In this document: piece by piece, positions 1 to 7,687 of the stretch
Position numbering within the stretch: the first letter of the stretch is position 1
Layout of the letters: every line of letters starts with the position of its first letter
From: Actinoplanes italicus
Lineage (GTDB): Bacteria; Actinomycetota; Actinomycetes; Mycobacteriales; Micromonosporaceae
Direction of reading: 5' to 3'
Assembly: GCF_003001815.1 (NCBI RefSeq)
Contig: NZ_PVMZ01000005.1
Span: 471,875 to 535,874 of the forward strand
DNA: 64,000 nt
The notes under the pieces: model-generated
What the model was told of the DNA's origin: nothing
Seen by the model: only the letters and a program-made list of their open reading frames with translations
Databases searched by the model: none
Made by a program: the position numbers and the translations under genes

Positions 1-322
1 CCACCGACAGGTCGTTGACGAGGTCGAGCTCCTGGTAGATGGTCGCGATACCGGCCTTCATGGCCGCCTGCGGGTTGGCGAACTGGACCGGTTCCCCGAG
101 CCACTCGACCGTGCCGGCGTCCGGCCGGTGCACCCCGGACAGCACCTTGATCAGGGTGGACTTGCCGGCGCCGTTCTGCCCGAGCAGGCAGTGCACCTCG
201 CCGGCCCGGACCTCCAGCTGCACCCCGTCGAGAGCGCGGACGCCGGGAAAGGTCTTGACCACATCGGTGAGGCGCAGCACGACGTCGGGCTCGACTCCGG
301 TCGGTTCAGCATGCGTGCTCAT
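1..322 (-). CDS. Sugar ABC transporter ATP-binding protein (partial, N-terminal part)
   Basis: Only the first 107 codons lie in the window; the gene runs off the left edge. The translation has the start of an ABC ATPase: Walker [10 protein letters not shown] near residue 38, the Q-loop region IYQELDLV near residue 96, and the phrase [14 protein letters not shown] typical of RbsA/MglA/XylG importers, which carry two ATPase domains. It would energise uptake of a monosaccharide from the cytoplasmic side. It starts 58 bp after the stop of the ROK regulator and on the same strand, so the pair is probably one operon and the sugar transporter is likely the ROK target. Permease and binding protein are not visible. 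The sugar cannot be named. Confidence 0.9.
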   Translation of the reverse strand, partial: MSTHAEPTGVEPDVVLRLTDVVKTFPGVRALDGVQLEVRAGEVHCLLGQNGAGKSTLIKVLSGVHRPDAGTVEWLGEPVQFANPQAAMKAGIATIYQELDLVNDLSV

Positions 323-380
323 GCCTGCTTCTCCTCGGTCAGGGGCTGTGTCCTGCCGATCACGGGCTGCGTCCTGCTGT

Positions 381-1562
381 TCATGACGCCTGCTCGAACG
401 CGACGTCGCTGGCCAGCACGGCAGCACCGGTGACACCGGCACGCGAGCCCAGCTCGGAGAGGACGATGGGGAGGTTGCCGGTGGCCAGAGGCAGCGACCG
501 GCGGTAGACCGCACTGCGGATCTCTGCGAGGAGGATGTGGCCCAGCTGGGCCAGTCCTCCCCCGATCACGATCATGGACGGGTTGGCGAAGCTGACCAGC
601 GACGCCAGGACCGAACCGATCCGGTGCCCGCCCTCGCGGATCAGTTTGATGCAGGTCACGTCGCCCTCGGTGGCACCCTCGGCCACGTCGCGGGCGGTCA
701 GCGAACCGTTGGCGGCGAGCCGGTCGGCGAGCGCCTGGGAGTTGCCGGAGCGGGCCGCCACCAGCGCCTCGCGGGCCAGTGCCGTGCCGCTGAACAGGGC
801 CTCGAGGCAGCCGACGTTGCCGCACGAACACATCGGGCCGTGCGGGTCGACCTGGATGTGGCCGATGTCCCCGGCGCATCCGTCGGTGCCCCGGTAGACC
901 TCGTCGTTGAGGTAGATGCCGCAGCCTATTCCGGTGCCGATCTTCACGAACAGGAAGTCCTGCACGCTATGGGCCACCCCGCCGTGCTGCTCGCCGATGG
1001 CCATGATGTTCACGTCGTTGTCGACCACCGCGGGGCAGCCGTGCTCACGGGTCAGCAGTTCACGGACCCCGAACCGGTCCCAGCCCGGCATGATCGGCGG
1101 TGAGACCGGCACGCCGTCGCGGAAGCTGACCGGCCCCGGAACACCGATCCCGATGGCGTCGAGCCTGTCGTAGGCGCCGTCCACCCGAGCCTTGGCCAGC
1201 AACTCGTTGACCCGGTGCAGGGTCGCTTTGGGGCCGGACCGGATGTCGGCCTCCTCGGTGTAGTAGGCGATCGGCTCGAGACGGCCGTTGGTCACCTCCA
1301 CATCGATGGAGCTGGCGCCCAGGTCGACCGCGGCGAACCGCAGCCGGGGGTGCAGCTCCACCAGCGTCGAGCGGCGACCGCCCCGGGAGGCGGCCATCCC
1401 GGCCTCGACGACATAGCCCGTACTCACCAGTCGCTCCACCTCGGCGAGCAACCGGGGCCGGGGCAGTTGCAGGCGATCGGCCAGCTCAGCCCGCGACGTG
1501 GCGCCCTCGTTACGGAGGAGCCGCAGCAGTCGCAGGTAGGGGGGATCGATCGTCATACGCAC
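381..1562 (-). CDS. ROK family transcriptional regulator
   Basis: About 393 residues, normal for ROK repressors of the NagC/XylR type. The N-terminus (residues 10-60) is a winged helix with [20 protein letters not shown] as recognition region. The rest is a sugar-kinase-like ROK fold: [34 protein letters not shown] and the zinc-binding signature [20 protein letters not shown], with the HxxxxxxxxCxCxxxGCxE pattern intact. It should bind a sugar or sugar phosphate and release DNA. GTG at 1562 is chosen because GAGG lies six bases upstream; ATG at 1556 and GTG at 1574 are alternatives. It lies upstream of the sugar ABC ATPase on the same strand, which suggests local autoregulated control of sugar uptake. 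Confidence 0.92.
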   Translation of the reverse strand: MRMTIDPPYLRLLRLLRNEGATSRAELADRLQLPRPRLLAEVERLVSTGYVVEAGMAASRGGRRSTLVELHPRLRFAAVDLGASSIDVEVTNGRLEPIAYYTEEADIRSGPKATLHRVNELLAKARVDGAYDRLDAIGIGVPGPVSFRDGVPVSPPIMPGWDRFGVRELLTREHGCPAVVDNDVNIMAIGEQHGGVAHSVQDFLFVKIGTGIGCGIYLNDEVYRGTDGCAGDIGHIQVDPHGPMCSCGNVGCLEALFSGTALAREALVAARSGNSQALADRLAANGSLTARDVAEGATEGDVTCIKLIREGGHRIGSVLASLVSFANPSMIVIGGGLAQLGHILLAEIRSAVYRRSLPLATGNLPIVLSELGSRAGVTGAAVLASDVAFEQAS

Positions 1563-1691
1563 TGTTGGCCTCACACATCCGCACGCCGCTGGGCGTCGCG
1601 CCAGTTGATGTCACATCCGTGTTTCCTCGATGTGTTATATGCGCCACAGTAGAAGCCATTGGTTTGGCTGTCCATAGCTTCTCGAAGATCT

Positions 1692-1713
1692 AGTTCTAAC
1701 TTTCGCCAGAACT
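1692..1713. promoter_or_regulatory. Candidate ROK operator upstream of the regulator
   Basis: The 190-bp gap between the ROK gene and the next gene holds the inverted repeat AGTTCT (1692-1697) / AGAACT (1708-1713) with a 10-bp centre. It is about 130 bp upstream of the ROK start, in a stretch with more A and T than the flanking genes. Assignment to the ROK protein is inferred from position only. Confidence 0.35.
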
Positions 1714-1764
1714 TGCAAAAGACAGTGCCGCTGATCGAAAACGGACTCGTCTATCGTTCGATCC

Positions 1765-2085
1765 GTGACGCACACGAGTGACCGGACGAGGCTCTGGACT
1801 CTGGCTGCCGGCGGTGCGGCGCTGATGCTCGGCGCCTGGCTCGCGTACTGGTGGCTCGCCTACCCACGCCACGAGGTGTGCGCCATGAAACTGCCGGCGC
1901 CGGCCGGCTGCAGCTCCCTCGCGCGGACCCCCGTCGCCACGTTCTGGACCGTGGTCACCGGCACGCTCTACGCTGCCACGCTACTGCTCGCGGCATGGCG
2001 ACCCGGCCGGAGATGGTGGTTCGCTCCGCTCTTCGGACTGTTCCTGTCAGCGGTCTGCGGCTACTTCGCGGTGCTGCACGCGTAG
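1765..2085 (+). CDS. Small membrane protein, unknown function
   Basis: A 106-residue protein with a GTG start. Three hydrophobic segments are visible (about residues 10-30, 58-77 and 85-104), separated by short charged loops with PRHEV and RPGRRWW. Two cysteines occur between the first two segments. I do not recognise a family. Its 3' end overlaps by 39 bp the end of the convergent GlxA-type regulator, an arrangement consistent with both being real but leaving no room for a terminator. Confidence 0.6.
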   Translation: MTHTSDRTRLWTLAAGGAALMLGAWLAYWWLAYPRHEVCAMKLPAPAGCSSLARTPVATFWTVVTGTLYAATLLLAAWRPGRRWWFAPLFGLFLSAVCGYFAVLHA

Positions 2086-3045
2086 CGTGGCGTGATGGAA
2101 GGTCCGCCGGTAACTGTGCGGGCCGACGCCCGTGACGGCACGCAGGTGCTGACGGAACGACGCGGACGTGCCGAACCCGGCGCGCTGGGCGACCCGCTCC
2201 ACCGGCAGGTCGGTGGTCTCCAGCAGGTGCCGGGCAAGGTCGATGCGCTGGCTGATGAGCCAGGAACCCGGCGTCGCCCCGGTCTCCTGACGGAACCGGC
2301 GGGTGAAGGTACGCACGCTCATCCGGGCGTGCTCGGCGAGCGTGGCCAGAGTCAACGGCTCGTCGAGGTGCCGCAGCGCCCACTCCCGCGTCGGCGCGGT
2401 GGACGCCTCCGTACGCTCCGGCACCGGCTGCTCGATGTACTGCGCCTGACCACCGTCACGCCACGGCGGCACGATGCATCTGCGGGCCACCGCGTTGGCG
2501 ACCTCGCTGCCGTGGTCGCGGCGCACGAGGTGCAGGCACAGGTCGACACCGGCCGCGGCGCCGGCCGACGTCAGCACGTCCCCGTCGTCGACGAACAGCA
2601 CCGTCGGGTCCACCGCGATCCTCGGGAAGAGCCGCTGGAAGTGGGTCGTGCAGTGCCAGTGGTTGGTCGCCGGGCGGCCGTCGAGCAGGCCCGCCGACGC
2701 GAGCACGTAGGCGCCGGTGCAGATCGACACCAGGCGGGTGCCCGGCCGGAGGTGCCCCAGGACTGATCTCGTCCGGTCATCGAGGAGCCCGTCGGTGAAC
2801 ATCGGCGCGATCGGCTCGAGTGCCGGGACGACGACCGTGTCGGCGGTGGCCAGGACCTCCGGACCGTGTTCGACGTTGATGCTGAAGTCGGCGGCGGTCG
2901 GCACCGGGTCGGCGCTCAGGCCCGCCGTGACGACCTCGTACAGCGCTGCCCCGGTGCGGTCGAAGGCACTGCCGAAGACCCGCTTGGGGATGCCCATCTC
3001 GAACGGATAGACGCCGGGCAGTGCGAGGACGACGACGCGATGCAT
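2047..3045 (-). CDS. GlxA family transcriptional regulator (DJ-1/PfpI domain plus AraC HTH)
   Basis: 332 residues when started at the ATG of MHRVVVLALPGV. Residues 1-190 form a class I glutamine amidotransferase-like (DJ-1/PfpI) sensor with SICTGAYVLASAGLLDGR, the nucleophile-elbow cysteine being present. Residues 220-320 are an AraC-type double helix-turn-helix, including LATLAEHARMSVRTFTRRF and VAQRAGFGTSASFRQHL. Such proteins are transcription activators or repressors with no proven enzymatic role. It is divergent from the quinone oxidoreductase at 3144 with 98 bp between starts, so that gene is the probable target. Confidence 0.93.
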   Translation of the reverse strand: MHRVVVLALPGVYPFEMGIPKRVFGSAFDRTGAALYEVVTAGLSADPVPTAADFSINVEHGPEVLATADTVVVPALEPIAPMFTDGLLDDRTRSVLGHLRPGTRLVSICTGAYVLASAGLLDGRPATNHWHCTTHFQRLFPRIAVDPTVLFVDDGDVLTSAGAAAGVDLCLHLVRRDHGSEVANAVARRCIVPPWRDGGQAQYIEQPVPERTEASTAPTREWALRHLDEPLTLATLAEHARMSVRTFTRRFRQETGATPGSWLISQRIDLARHLLETTDLPVERVAQRAGFGTSASFRQHLRAVTGVGPHSYRRTFHHATLRVQHREVAADR

Positions 3046-3110
3046 GGCCAGATCTTTGCACATCTCGTCATTCAGGCCACTGTTCCGCGGCGGCTCACGA
3101 CGCGACGCTG

Positions 3111-3125
3111 GTGACACAACGTCAC
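3111..3125. promoter_or_regulatory. Candidate operator in the GlxA regulator / oxidoreductase divergent gap
   Basis: GTGAC-acaac-GTCAC is a perfect 5-bp inverted repeat with a 5-bp centre, ending 18 bp before the ATG of the oxidoreductase. Its place in the shared promoter region suggests control of one or both genes. Short repeats arise by chance, so support is weak. Confidence 0.3.
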
Positions 3126-3143
3126 GAGAGGATCTGTGCACTC

Positions 3144-4085
3144 ATGCGCGCAATCACGCAAGACCGTCTGGGCGGACCCGAAGTACTCGTCGAGACGACC
3201 CTCGACCGCCCGGCACCCGGCCCCACGGAGATCCTGGTCCGGGTCCATGCCGCCGGCCTCAACCCGGTCGACGTCAAGTCCCGCGCGCACGGCGGTTTCC
3301 TCGGGCAGCCCCCTTTCGTGCTCGGCTGGGACGTCTCCGGAGTGGTGGAGGAGGTCGGCATCGGCGTGACCCTGTTCACTCCCGGTGACGAGGTGTTCGG
3401 GATGCCGTGGTTCCCCCGGCCGGCCGGGGCCTACGCCGAATACGTGACCGCACCTGCCCGGCACTTCGCCGCCAAACCCGCGGGCCTCGACCACGTGCAC
3501 GCCGCCGGGCTCCCCCTGGCCGGACTCACCGCCTGGCAGGCCCTGGTCGACCGCGCCGAGGTGCTACCCGGTCAGCGCGTCCTGATCCACGCGGCGGCCG
3601 GCGGCGTCGGGCATCTCGCCGTGCAGATCGCCAAGGCCCGCGGGGCGTACGTGATCGGTACCGCCCGCGCCGGCAAGCACGAGTTGCTGCGGGAACTCGG
3701 CGCCGACGAGGTCGTCGACTACACGGCCGTGGACTTCACCGAGGCGGTCGAGCCGGTCGACGTGGTGATCGACCCGATCGGCGGAACGGACGGGCCCCGC
3801 TGCCTGCGCACCCTTCGCCCCGGCGGGATCCTCGTGTCGATCAACTCCCCCGCCGAGCAGGCGCTGGTCGCGCAGGCCGCGCAGCTGGGCGTACGCGCCG
3901 GGTTCCTGCTCGTCGAACCCGACCGGGCCGGGCTGCTCGGGCTCGCCGCGCTCGTCACCGAGGGCCGGCTGCGCGTGCTCGTCGAGGCTGAGGTCCCGCT
4001 GGCCGAGGCCGCAAAGGCGCACGAGCTGAGCGAGACCGGCCGGGCGACCGGCAAGATCGTCCTGACTACGGGCGCGGACCGCTAG
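3144..4085 (+). CDS. NADP-dependent quinone oxidoreductase (zinc-independent MDR family)
   Basis: 313 residues, the usual size of the medium-chain dehydrogenase/reductase group of quinone oxidoreductases. The GroES-like N-domain has PGPTEILVRVHAAGLNPVD and VLGWDVSGVV; the cofactor domain has the nucleotide-binding loop HAAAGGVGHLAVQIAKARGA near residue 151. The zinc-ligand cysteines of alcohol dehydrogenases are missing, as expected for this group. It should reduce quinones or enones with NAD(P)H in the cytoplasm. The ATG at 3144 is chosen over earlier in-frame starts because family similarity begins there (MRAITQDRLGGPEVL) and GAGAGG lies about a dozen bases upstream. Confidence 0.93.
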   Translation: MRAITQDRLGGPEVLVETTLDRPAPGPTEILVRVHAAGLNPVDVKSRAHGGFLGQPPFVLGWDVSGVVEEVGIGVTLFTPGDEVFGMPWFPRPAGAYAEYVTAPARHFAAKPAGLDHVHAAGLPLAGLTAWQALVDRAEVLPGQRVLIHAAAGGVGHLAVQIAKARGAYVIGTARAGKHELLRELGADEVVDYTAVDFTEAVEPVDVVIDPIGGTDGPRCLRTLRPGGILVSINSPAEQALVAQAAQLGVRAGFLLVEPDRAGLLGLAALVTEGRLRVLVEAEVPLAEAAKAHELSETGRATGKIVLTTGADR

Positions 4086-4635
4086 CCGGCGCGGCCTTCT
4101 CGGCACACCGCGGGCAGCGTGCCGGGCACGGCGTCAGCGCCGCCGCCCGGCCGAGCCCGCTGGTGTGCAGGATCGTGGTCACCACGTCCTCGAAAGACAT
4201 CGACTCGGGGATCACCCGCTCGCCGGGCACGCCGAGCAGGTCGCGTTCGGCGTACCAGCCCCGCATCGTCTCCGCGGTGACCGGGATGGGCTGCTCACGC
4301 CGCTCGTGCCGGCGGACCGTCTCGTCGAAGGAGACGTCCAGGTAGTAGCAGGCGCTGGGATACTCGGCGATCAGGGGACGCAGCGTGTCGCCGTACTGCC
4401 CGGTATGAAGGATTCCCTCGAGGATCACGTGATAGTCCGCGTCGAGGGCCGCCCGCACCATCGTGGCGATGAAGTCCGGCGCCACCTGCTCCGGCCCGCC
4501 GCCGTGCTCGCGCAGGATCACCCGGCGCACGTGGTCCTGCTCGATCAGGGCGGCACCACGACCGTACCTGCGGCGCGCCTCCCGGGCGGTGGTGGTCTTC
4601 CCGCTTCCGCTGTTGCCGCGAATCACCAGGAGCAT
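4066..4635 (-). CDS. P-loop nucleoside/small-molecule kinase-like protein
   Basis: 189 residues starting MLLVIRGNSGSGKTTTAREA, with Walker A GNSGSGKTT at residues 7-15. ALIEQDHVRR and HVILEGIL follow the pattern of zeta-toxin and chloramphenicol-phosphotransferase-like kinases; RRHERR is a lid-like arginine cluster. It probably phosphorylates a small molecule; the substrate is unknown. The start overlaps the end of the PhzF-like gene by 13 bp, so the two are translationally coupled in the HxlR-linked operon. Its 3' end overlaps the convergent oxidoreductase by 20 bp. The C-terminal 20 residues (CPARCPRCAEKAAP) carry four cysteines in a CxxxCxxC-like cluster, possibly a metal site. Confidence 0.85.
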   Translation of the reverse strand: MLLVIRGNSGSGKTTTAREARRRYGRGAALIEQDHVRRVILREHGGGPEQVAPDFIATMVRAALDADYHVILEGILHTGQYGDTLRPLIAEYPSACYYLDVSFDETVRRHERREQPIPVTAETMRGWYAERDLLGVPGERVIPESMSFEDVVTTILHTSGLGRAAALTPCPARCPRCAEKAAPASGPRP

Positions 4636-5513
4636 GCCGGGTAGTGAACCAGCCCGCCGATCCGGGTGGTGATGCCGTCCGGTGTGCGGGCGGCGGTCGC
4701 GCGCACCGTCGAGGGGCGGCCGAGAGTGTCGCCCTGGTGGACCTCGATCCAGGTGCCGCGCCCAGTGTCCAGCAGGTGCGCGGCGAGGCAGCCGGCGCTG
4801 TTCGCGTTCACGATGTCCTCGTCGACTCCGATCACGGGGGCGAACATCCGAGCGGCGACGGTAAGACGGGGTGGCTCCCCTGGCGGCCCCACGGCCGGCT
4901 CCCCTTGCATCTCCACGGCCGGCTCTCCCGGCGGCTCCAGCGTGTAGGCGAAGCACCCGAGACAGCCGGCCCGGCGGCACTCGGCTGCCAGCCGGGCGAA
5001 GTCGGGCCGCATCGCCGTCAGTGTCCGGCGGTCGTGGACCGGCACGAGCAGGCGCCGGGTGCCGGGCGACGCCACCCGCAGGTCGCCGGCGACGTCATCC
5101 GGCGTCAGCCCGAGCGCCGCGATCAGGTCGCCACCGTCCCCGGCATGACGGGACAGCTCTATCAGGCCCTGGTCGAACCAGACCTCGATGCCGTCCCCAC
5201 GCCGGGTGGCGGCCGTTGCGAAGGTCCTCCCGCCGGTGCGGAGTTGTCCGGCGCTGCCGCGATCCAGAAGGAAGGCCTGTGCCGCGAGCGTGCCGTGGCC
5301 ACAGTTGAGCAGCTCGCCCGCGGCGGTGAAGAACCGGACCGCCGGAGTGTCGCCGACCTCGATGAAAGCGGTATGGGAGGTGCCGGCTGCCACCGCGATG
5401 GCACGGCGGCCGTCGTCGGTCAGCGTGGCGTCGTCGATCATGACGGCCGTCGGGCTGCCGCCCCTGCCGTCGCGGGTGCAGGCCGCCAGCACCGTCACCC
5501 GCGGGTCGCGCAT
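4623..5513 (-). CDS. PhzF family isomerase/epimerase-like protein
   Basis: 296 residues, the usual PhzF length. The fold signature is seen in both halves: ELLNCGHGTLAAQAFLL around residue 75 and DIVNANSAGCLAAHLL around residue 240, the two GHGT/SAGC loops that face the active site. Family members isomerise or epimerise small acids, as in phenazine synthesis or diaminopimelate-like reactions; the substrate here is unknown. A short proline-glutamate repeat, GEPAVEMQGEPAVGPPGEPP, is inserted near residue 215 and is not part of the core fold. The start overlaps the stop of the AhpD-like gene by one base, so the genes are co-translated. Confidence 0.85.
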   Translation of the reverse strand: MRDPRVTVLAACTRDGRGGSPTAVMIDDATLTDDGRRAIAVAAGTSHTAFIEVGDTPAVRFFTAAGELLNCGHGTLAAQAFLLDRGSAGQLRTGGRTFATAATRRGDGIEVWFDQGLIELSRHAGDGGDLIAALGLTPDDVAGDLRVASPGTRRLLVPVHDRRTLTAMRPDFARLAAECRRAGCLGCFAYTLEPPGEPAVEMQGEPAVGPPGEPPRLTVAARMFAPVIGVDEDIVNANSAGCLAAHLLDTGRGTWIEVHQGDTLGRPSTVRATAARTPDGITTRIGGLVHYPACSW

Positions 5514-6076
5514 CACACCGCGACGTCGGTGAAGCGGGGCGCGCCCGATTCGAGGGCGACGCGGGCGGCCCGGGCGGCGAAGCTGATCGCGTGATACCAG
5601 CCGCAGAGCAGGAACAGGTCGAGCAACTGCGGCTCGTCCAGGCTCTCGCGGGCGGTCTTCCAGAGCGTGTCGCCGACGTCCGAAGAGTCGTGCAGGGCGT
5701 CCGCCACCTGGATCAGCGCCCGTTCGCGGGCCGAGGTCCAGCACGGATCGCCGGGGCTTCCGTGGGTCAGTGAGGTGATCTCGGCGGGGGTGAGACCGGC
5801 ACGGCCGGTGAAGAACATCAGGTGTACGCCCCACTCGTACTCACATCCGCAGCGTGCGCAGGTGCGAAGAATGACGAGTTCCCGCTCGCGCAGCGTCAGG
5901 GACAGCTGCCGGCCGAGTTCGTATCCGCCCCACTGACTCATCGCGACGGTCATCGGCATGTTCCTGGCGAAGGTCCGGAACAGGCCGATCGGCGGCACAC
6001 CGTCCGGCATCATCGCGGCCAGCTGGTCGGCGACGTTGGGGGCGAAGGGCGGTTCGAGAGCGGGTATGCGAGCCAT
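5513..6076 (-). CDS. Carboxymuconolactone decarboxylase / AhpD-like protein
   Basis: 187 residues. The region RTCARCGCEYEWGVHLMFF at about residue 65 is the CMD/AhpD motif, with cysteines flanking RCG and the conserved histidine about eight residues later. Family members are either lactone decarboxylases or thiol peroxidase partners. The start ATG is used because similarity begins at MARIPALEPPF. It is the first gene of the operon AhpD-like, PhzF-like, kinase. A long inverted repeat sits 14 bp upstream of its start, and the HxlR gene lies just beyond, so thiol or electrophile stress control by HxlR is likely. Confidence 0.88.
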   Translation of the reverse strand: MARIPALEPPFAPNVADQLAAMMPDGVPPIGLFRTFARNMPMTVAMSQWGGYELGRQLSLTLRERELVILRTCARCGCEYEWGVHLMFFTGRAGLTPAEITSLTHGSPGDPCWTSARERALIQVADALHDSSDVGDTLWKTARESLDEPQLLDLFLLCGWYHAISFAARAARVALESGAPRFTDVAV

Positions 6077-6089
6077 GGCGTCCTCCCAT

Positions 6090-6131
6090 GCTTCGATTTC
6101 AGAAGCACGGTACCGCTTCTGTTTTCGAAGC
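6090..6131. promoter_or_regulatory. Inverted-repeat operator, probable HxlR binding site
   Basis: Two 17-bp arms, GCTTCGATTTCAGAAGC (6090-6106) and GCTTCTGTTTTCGAAGC (6115-6131), are inverted copies of each other at 14 of 17 positions, with 8 bp between them. Each arm is itself a GCTTC...GAAGC palindrome. The site lies between the HxlR gene and the AhpD-like gene and overlaps the expected promoter. A similar half-site occurs before the HxlR gene at 6502. Confidence 0.7.
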
Positions 6132-6144
6132 ACCACGGCTCGGC

Positions 6145-6483
6145 TCAGTCCTGTTCGCCGAGACGGTCGGACCACCGGCCGGACCACTGCACGAGCGGAA
6201 GCAGAGCCTGGTGCGCGTCACGACCCAGATCGGTCAGCGCGTACGTGGTATCGGGCTGCTGGTCGACCAGATGCACCCCGGCCAGTTCGGTGAGCCGCTG
6301 GCGCAGCACGCTGGAGGACATGTTGTCGCAGCGCTGCTGAAGCGCCCGGAACCCGACCGGCCCGTGCCGGAGCTCCCAGACGATCCGCAGGTTCCACCGC
6401 CGCCCGAACAGATCAAGGGCAGCCATCAGCGGACGCCCGGTCTCCGATCCGCGCACCGGCCGCCCTGGCTTGGGCACCGCCAT
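6145..6483 (-). CDS. HxlR family transcriptional regulator
   Basis: 112 residues with the HxlR winged helix: LDLFGRRWNLRIVWEL, GFRALQQRC, SSVLRQRLTEL and the wing YALTDLGR. Members commonly respond to electrophiles or oxidants. No cysteine is found near the N-terminus where thiol-sensing members have one; a single cysteine occurs in the helix QQRCDN. Its stop is 68 bp before the AhpD-like start, and the gap holds the inverted repeat described at 6090. A matching half-site upstream of its own start suggests autoregulation. Confidence 0.92.
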   Translation of the reverse strand: MAVPKPGRPVRGSETGRPLMAALDLFGRRWNLRIVWELRHGPVGFRALQQRCDNMSSSVLRQRLTELAGVHLVDQQPDTTYALTDLGRDAHQALLPLVQWSGRWSDRLGEQD

Positions 6484-6501
6484 CGCACACCCACTCCCAC
6501 C

Positions 6502-6518
6502 GCTTCGATTTCCGAAAC
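6502..6518. promoter_or_regulatory. HxlR operator half-site in the regulator's own promoter
   Basis: GCTTCGATTTCCGAAAC matches the left arm of the 6090-6131 repeat at 14 of 17 positions and lies 19 bp upstream of the HxlR start. The shared sequence before both transcription units is the main evidence that it is an operator. Confidence 0.55.
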
Positions 6519-6566
6519 CCTAACCTCGAGCCGCGCCACCCAGCCGGGTCAGAGGCTGACAGCCGC

Positions 6567-7088
6567 TCACCGCAGACGCCGCTCGAGGACCTGGCCCGGC
6601 CACGGCTCCTTCGAGGGCCGGGCCACCTCGAAGGCGTCGGTCGCAGTGAACCCCTGACGCTCGTAGTAGCGGACCAGCGCCCGATCCGGGCCGGCGTAGC
6701 AGTCGACCCGCACAAGATCCACGCCCTTCGCCCGGGCCAGTGTCCCGGCGTGTTCGAGCAGCCGGCCGCCGATCCCGCGACCGGGCCGGCTCCGGTCGGT
6801 CACCAGCAGCCGCACGTATAGCTCCGGTTCCACGGCCGGCGGCACGTAGTCCGGTGCGGCACCGACCGCCAGCGCACCGATCACGTCATCGCCGTTCACC
6901 GCCACGTACAGATCGCTGTCACGCACCAGTGTGGTGGTGGCGGCGTGACGTCCGGGCTCGGAACCCCACTGGCCGGTACGGCCCTGGGCGGCCAGCCACA
7001 CAACGGCACCGTCCATCAGCGCCAGGACGGCGGGCAGATCCCGCTCGTCCCCAGGCCGGATCGTGTCCTCGATCTGCTCGGAATCCAT
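6567..7088 (-). CDS. GNAT family N-acetyltransferase
   Basis: 173 residues with the GNAT core: ELYVRLLVTDRSRPGRGIGGRLLEHA holds beta-4 and the acetyl-CoA loop RPGRGIGG (Q/R-x-x-G-x-G/A) near residue 103, and ALVRYYERQGF is the usual late motif. The N-terminal IRPGDERDLPAVLALMD is also typical. Substrate unknown. It is read away from the HxlR gene with 83 bp between them and may form its own unit. Confidence 0.9.
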   Translation of the reverse strand: MDSEQIEDTIRPGDERDLPAVLALMDGAVVWLAAQGRTGQWGSEPGRHAATTTLVRDSDLYVAVNGDDVIGALAVGAAPDYVPPAVEPELYVRLLVTDRSRPGRGIGGRLLEHAGTLARAKGVDLVRVDCYAGPDRALVRYYERQGFTATDAFEVARPSKEPWPGQVLERRLR

Positions 7089-7123
7089 GCATCCTCCACC
7101 GTCATACGCTCCGGCTCATCGTC

Positions 7124-7399
7124 TCAGGCCGCCCTGATGCTCTCGATGATCCGCGCGAACCCGTCGTCACCGTGACCGGCGTCGACCTGGCGCCGGATCA
7201 GTGATTGCACCATGTCGACGACCCCGGTGCCGATGCCCCGGTCGGCGCTGGCCGCCACGATCGTCCCGAGGGCGGAGAAGTTCCGACTCTGCTGACCGCC
7301 GGCGAACATGACGTACATGCCGGCCAGCAGGGCCAGGTCGGACAGCGAGGCCCGGGTGGGATCGGAGCCGACGTGGGTGCTCGTCGCCCAGATGTCGAA
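7124..7399 (-). pseudogene. Imine reductase / NAD(P)-dependent oxidoreductase, C-terminal fragment
   Basis: About 92 codons resemble the C-terminal helical dimerisation domain of imine-reductase-like (6-phosphogluconate dehydrogenase superfamily) proteins: SLSDLALLAGMYVMFAGG, then RRQVDAGHGDDGFARIIESI at the end. No N-terminal Rossmann domain is present; upstream of FDIWATST at about 7400 the reading turns into arginine-rich sequence antisense to the HxlR fragment. The family is normally about 290 residues. The open frame runs on to 7603 but only this part looks like protein. Confidence 0.6.
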
Positions 7400-7421
7400 C
7401 AGGGGACGGCGACGTCGTAGT

Positions 7422-7586
7422 GAGGAGGACGGCCTGGTCAGCCGTGAGGTGTACGCCGAGGTGCCGCCCAAGGCCGAGTACTCGCTGACCGCGGACGGGA
7501 TCTCGCTCAACGCCGCCCTGGAGTCACTCGGCGCGTGGGGCACCGAACGCATCCGCCGCATCGGCGCCGAGAAGATCGCGGTGTGA
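7422..7586 (+). pseudogene. HxlR regulator, C-terminal fragment
   Basis: Fifty-four codons beginning EEDGLVSREVYAEVPPKAEY and followed by SLTADG and LESLGAWG match the wing and last helix of HxlR regulators. The DNA-binding helices are missing. Upstream codons (ASRARSDSEARV and so on) are antisense to the reductase fragment. Together with that fragment it looks like the remains of a divergent reductase/HxlR pair whose N-terminal halves and shared promoter were deleted, the breakpoint lying near 7400-7421. Confidence 0.6.
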
Positions 7587-7611
7587 TTGCGGGCCGTCCT
7601 CAAGAGTCCGG

Positions 7612-7641
7612 GTGTAACCGCCGGCGCGCGCCACGCGTGTT
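7612..7641 (+). promoter_or_regulatory. Possible ECF-type promoter of the sigma/anti-sigma operon
   Basis: GTGTAACC (7612-7619) and CGTGTT (7636-7641) are spaced 16 bp apart and resemble the AAC-type -35 and CGT-type -10 elements of ECF promoters. The distance to the GTG at 7688 is about 46 bp. ECF genes are commonly autoregulated. The assignment is by pattern only. Confidence 0.3.
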
Positions 7642-7687
7642 ACCCCGAGCGGCCGGGACCGTCGGGCGCCACGAGAGAGAGGGCACC

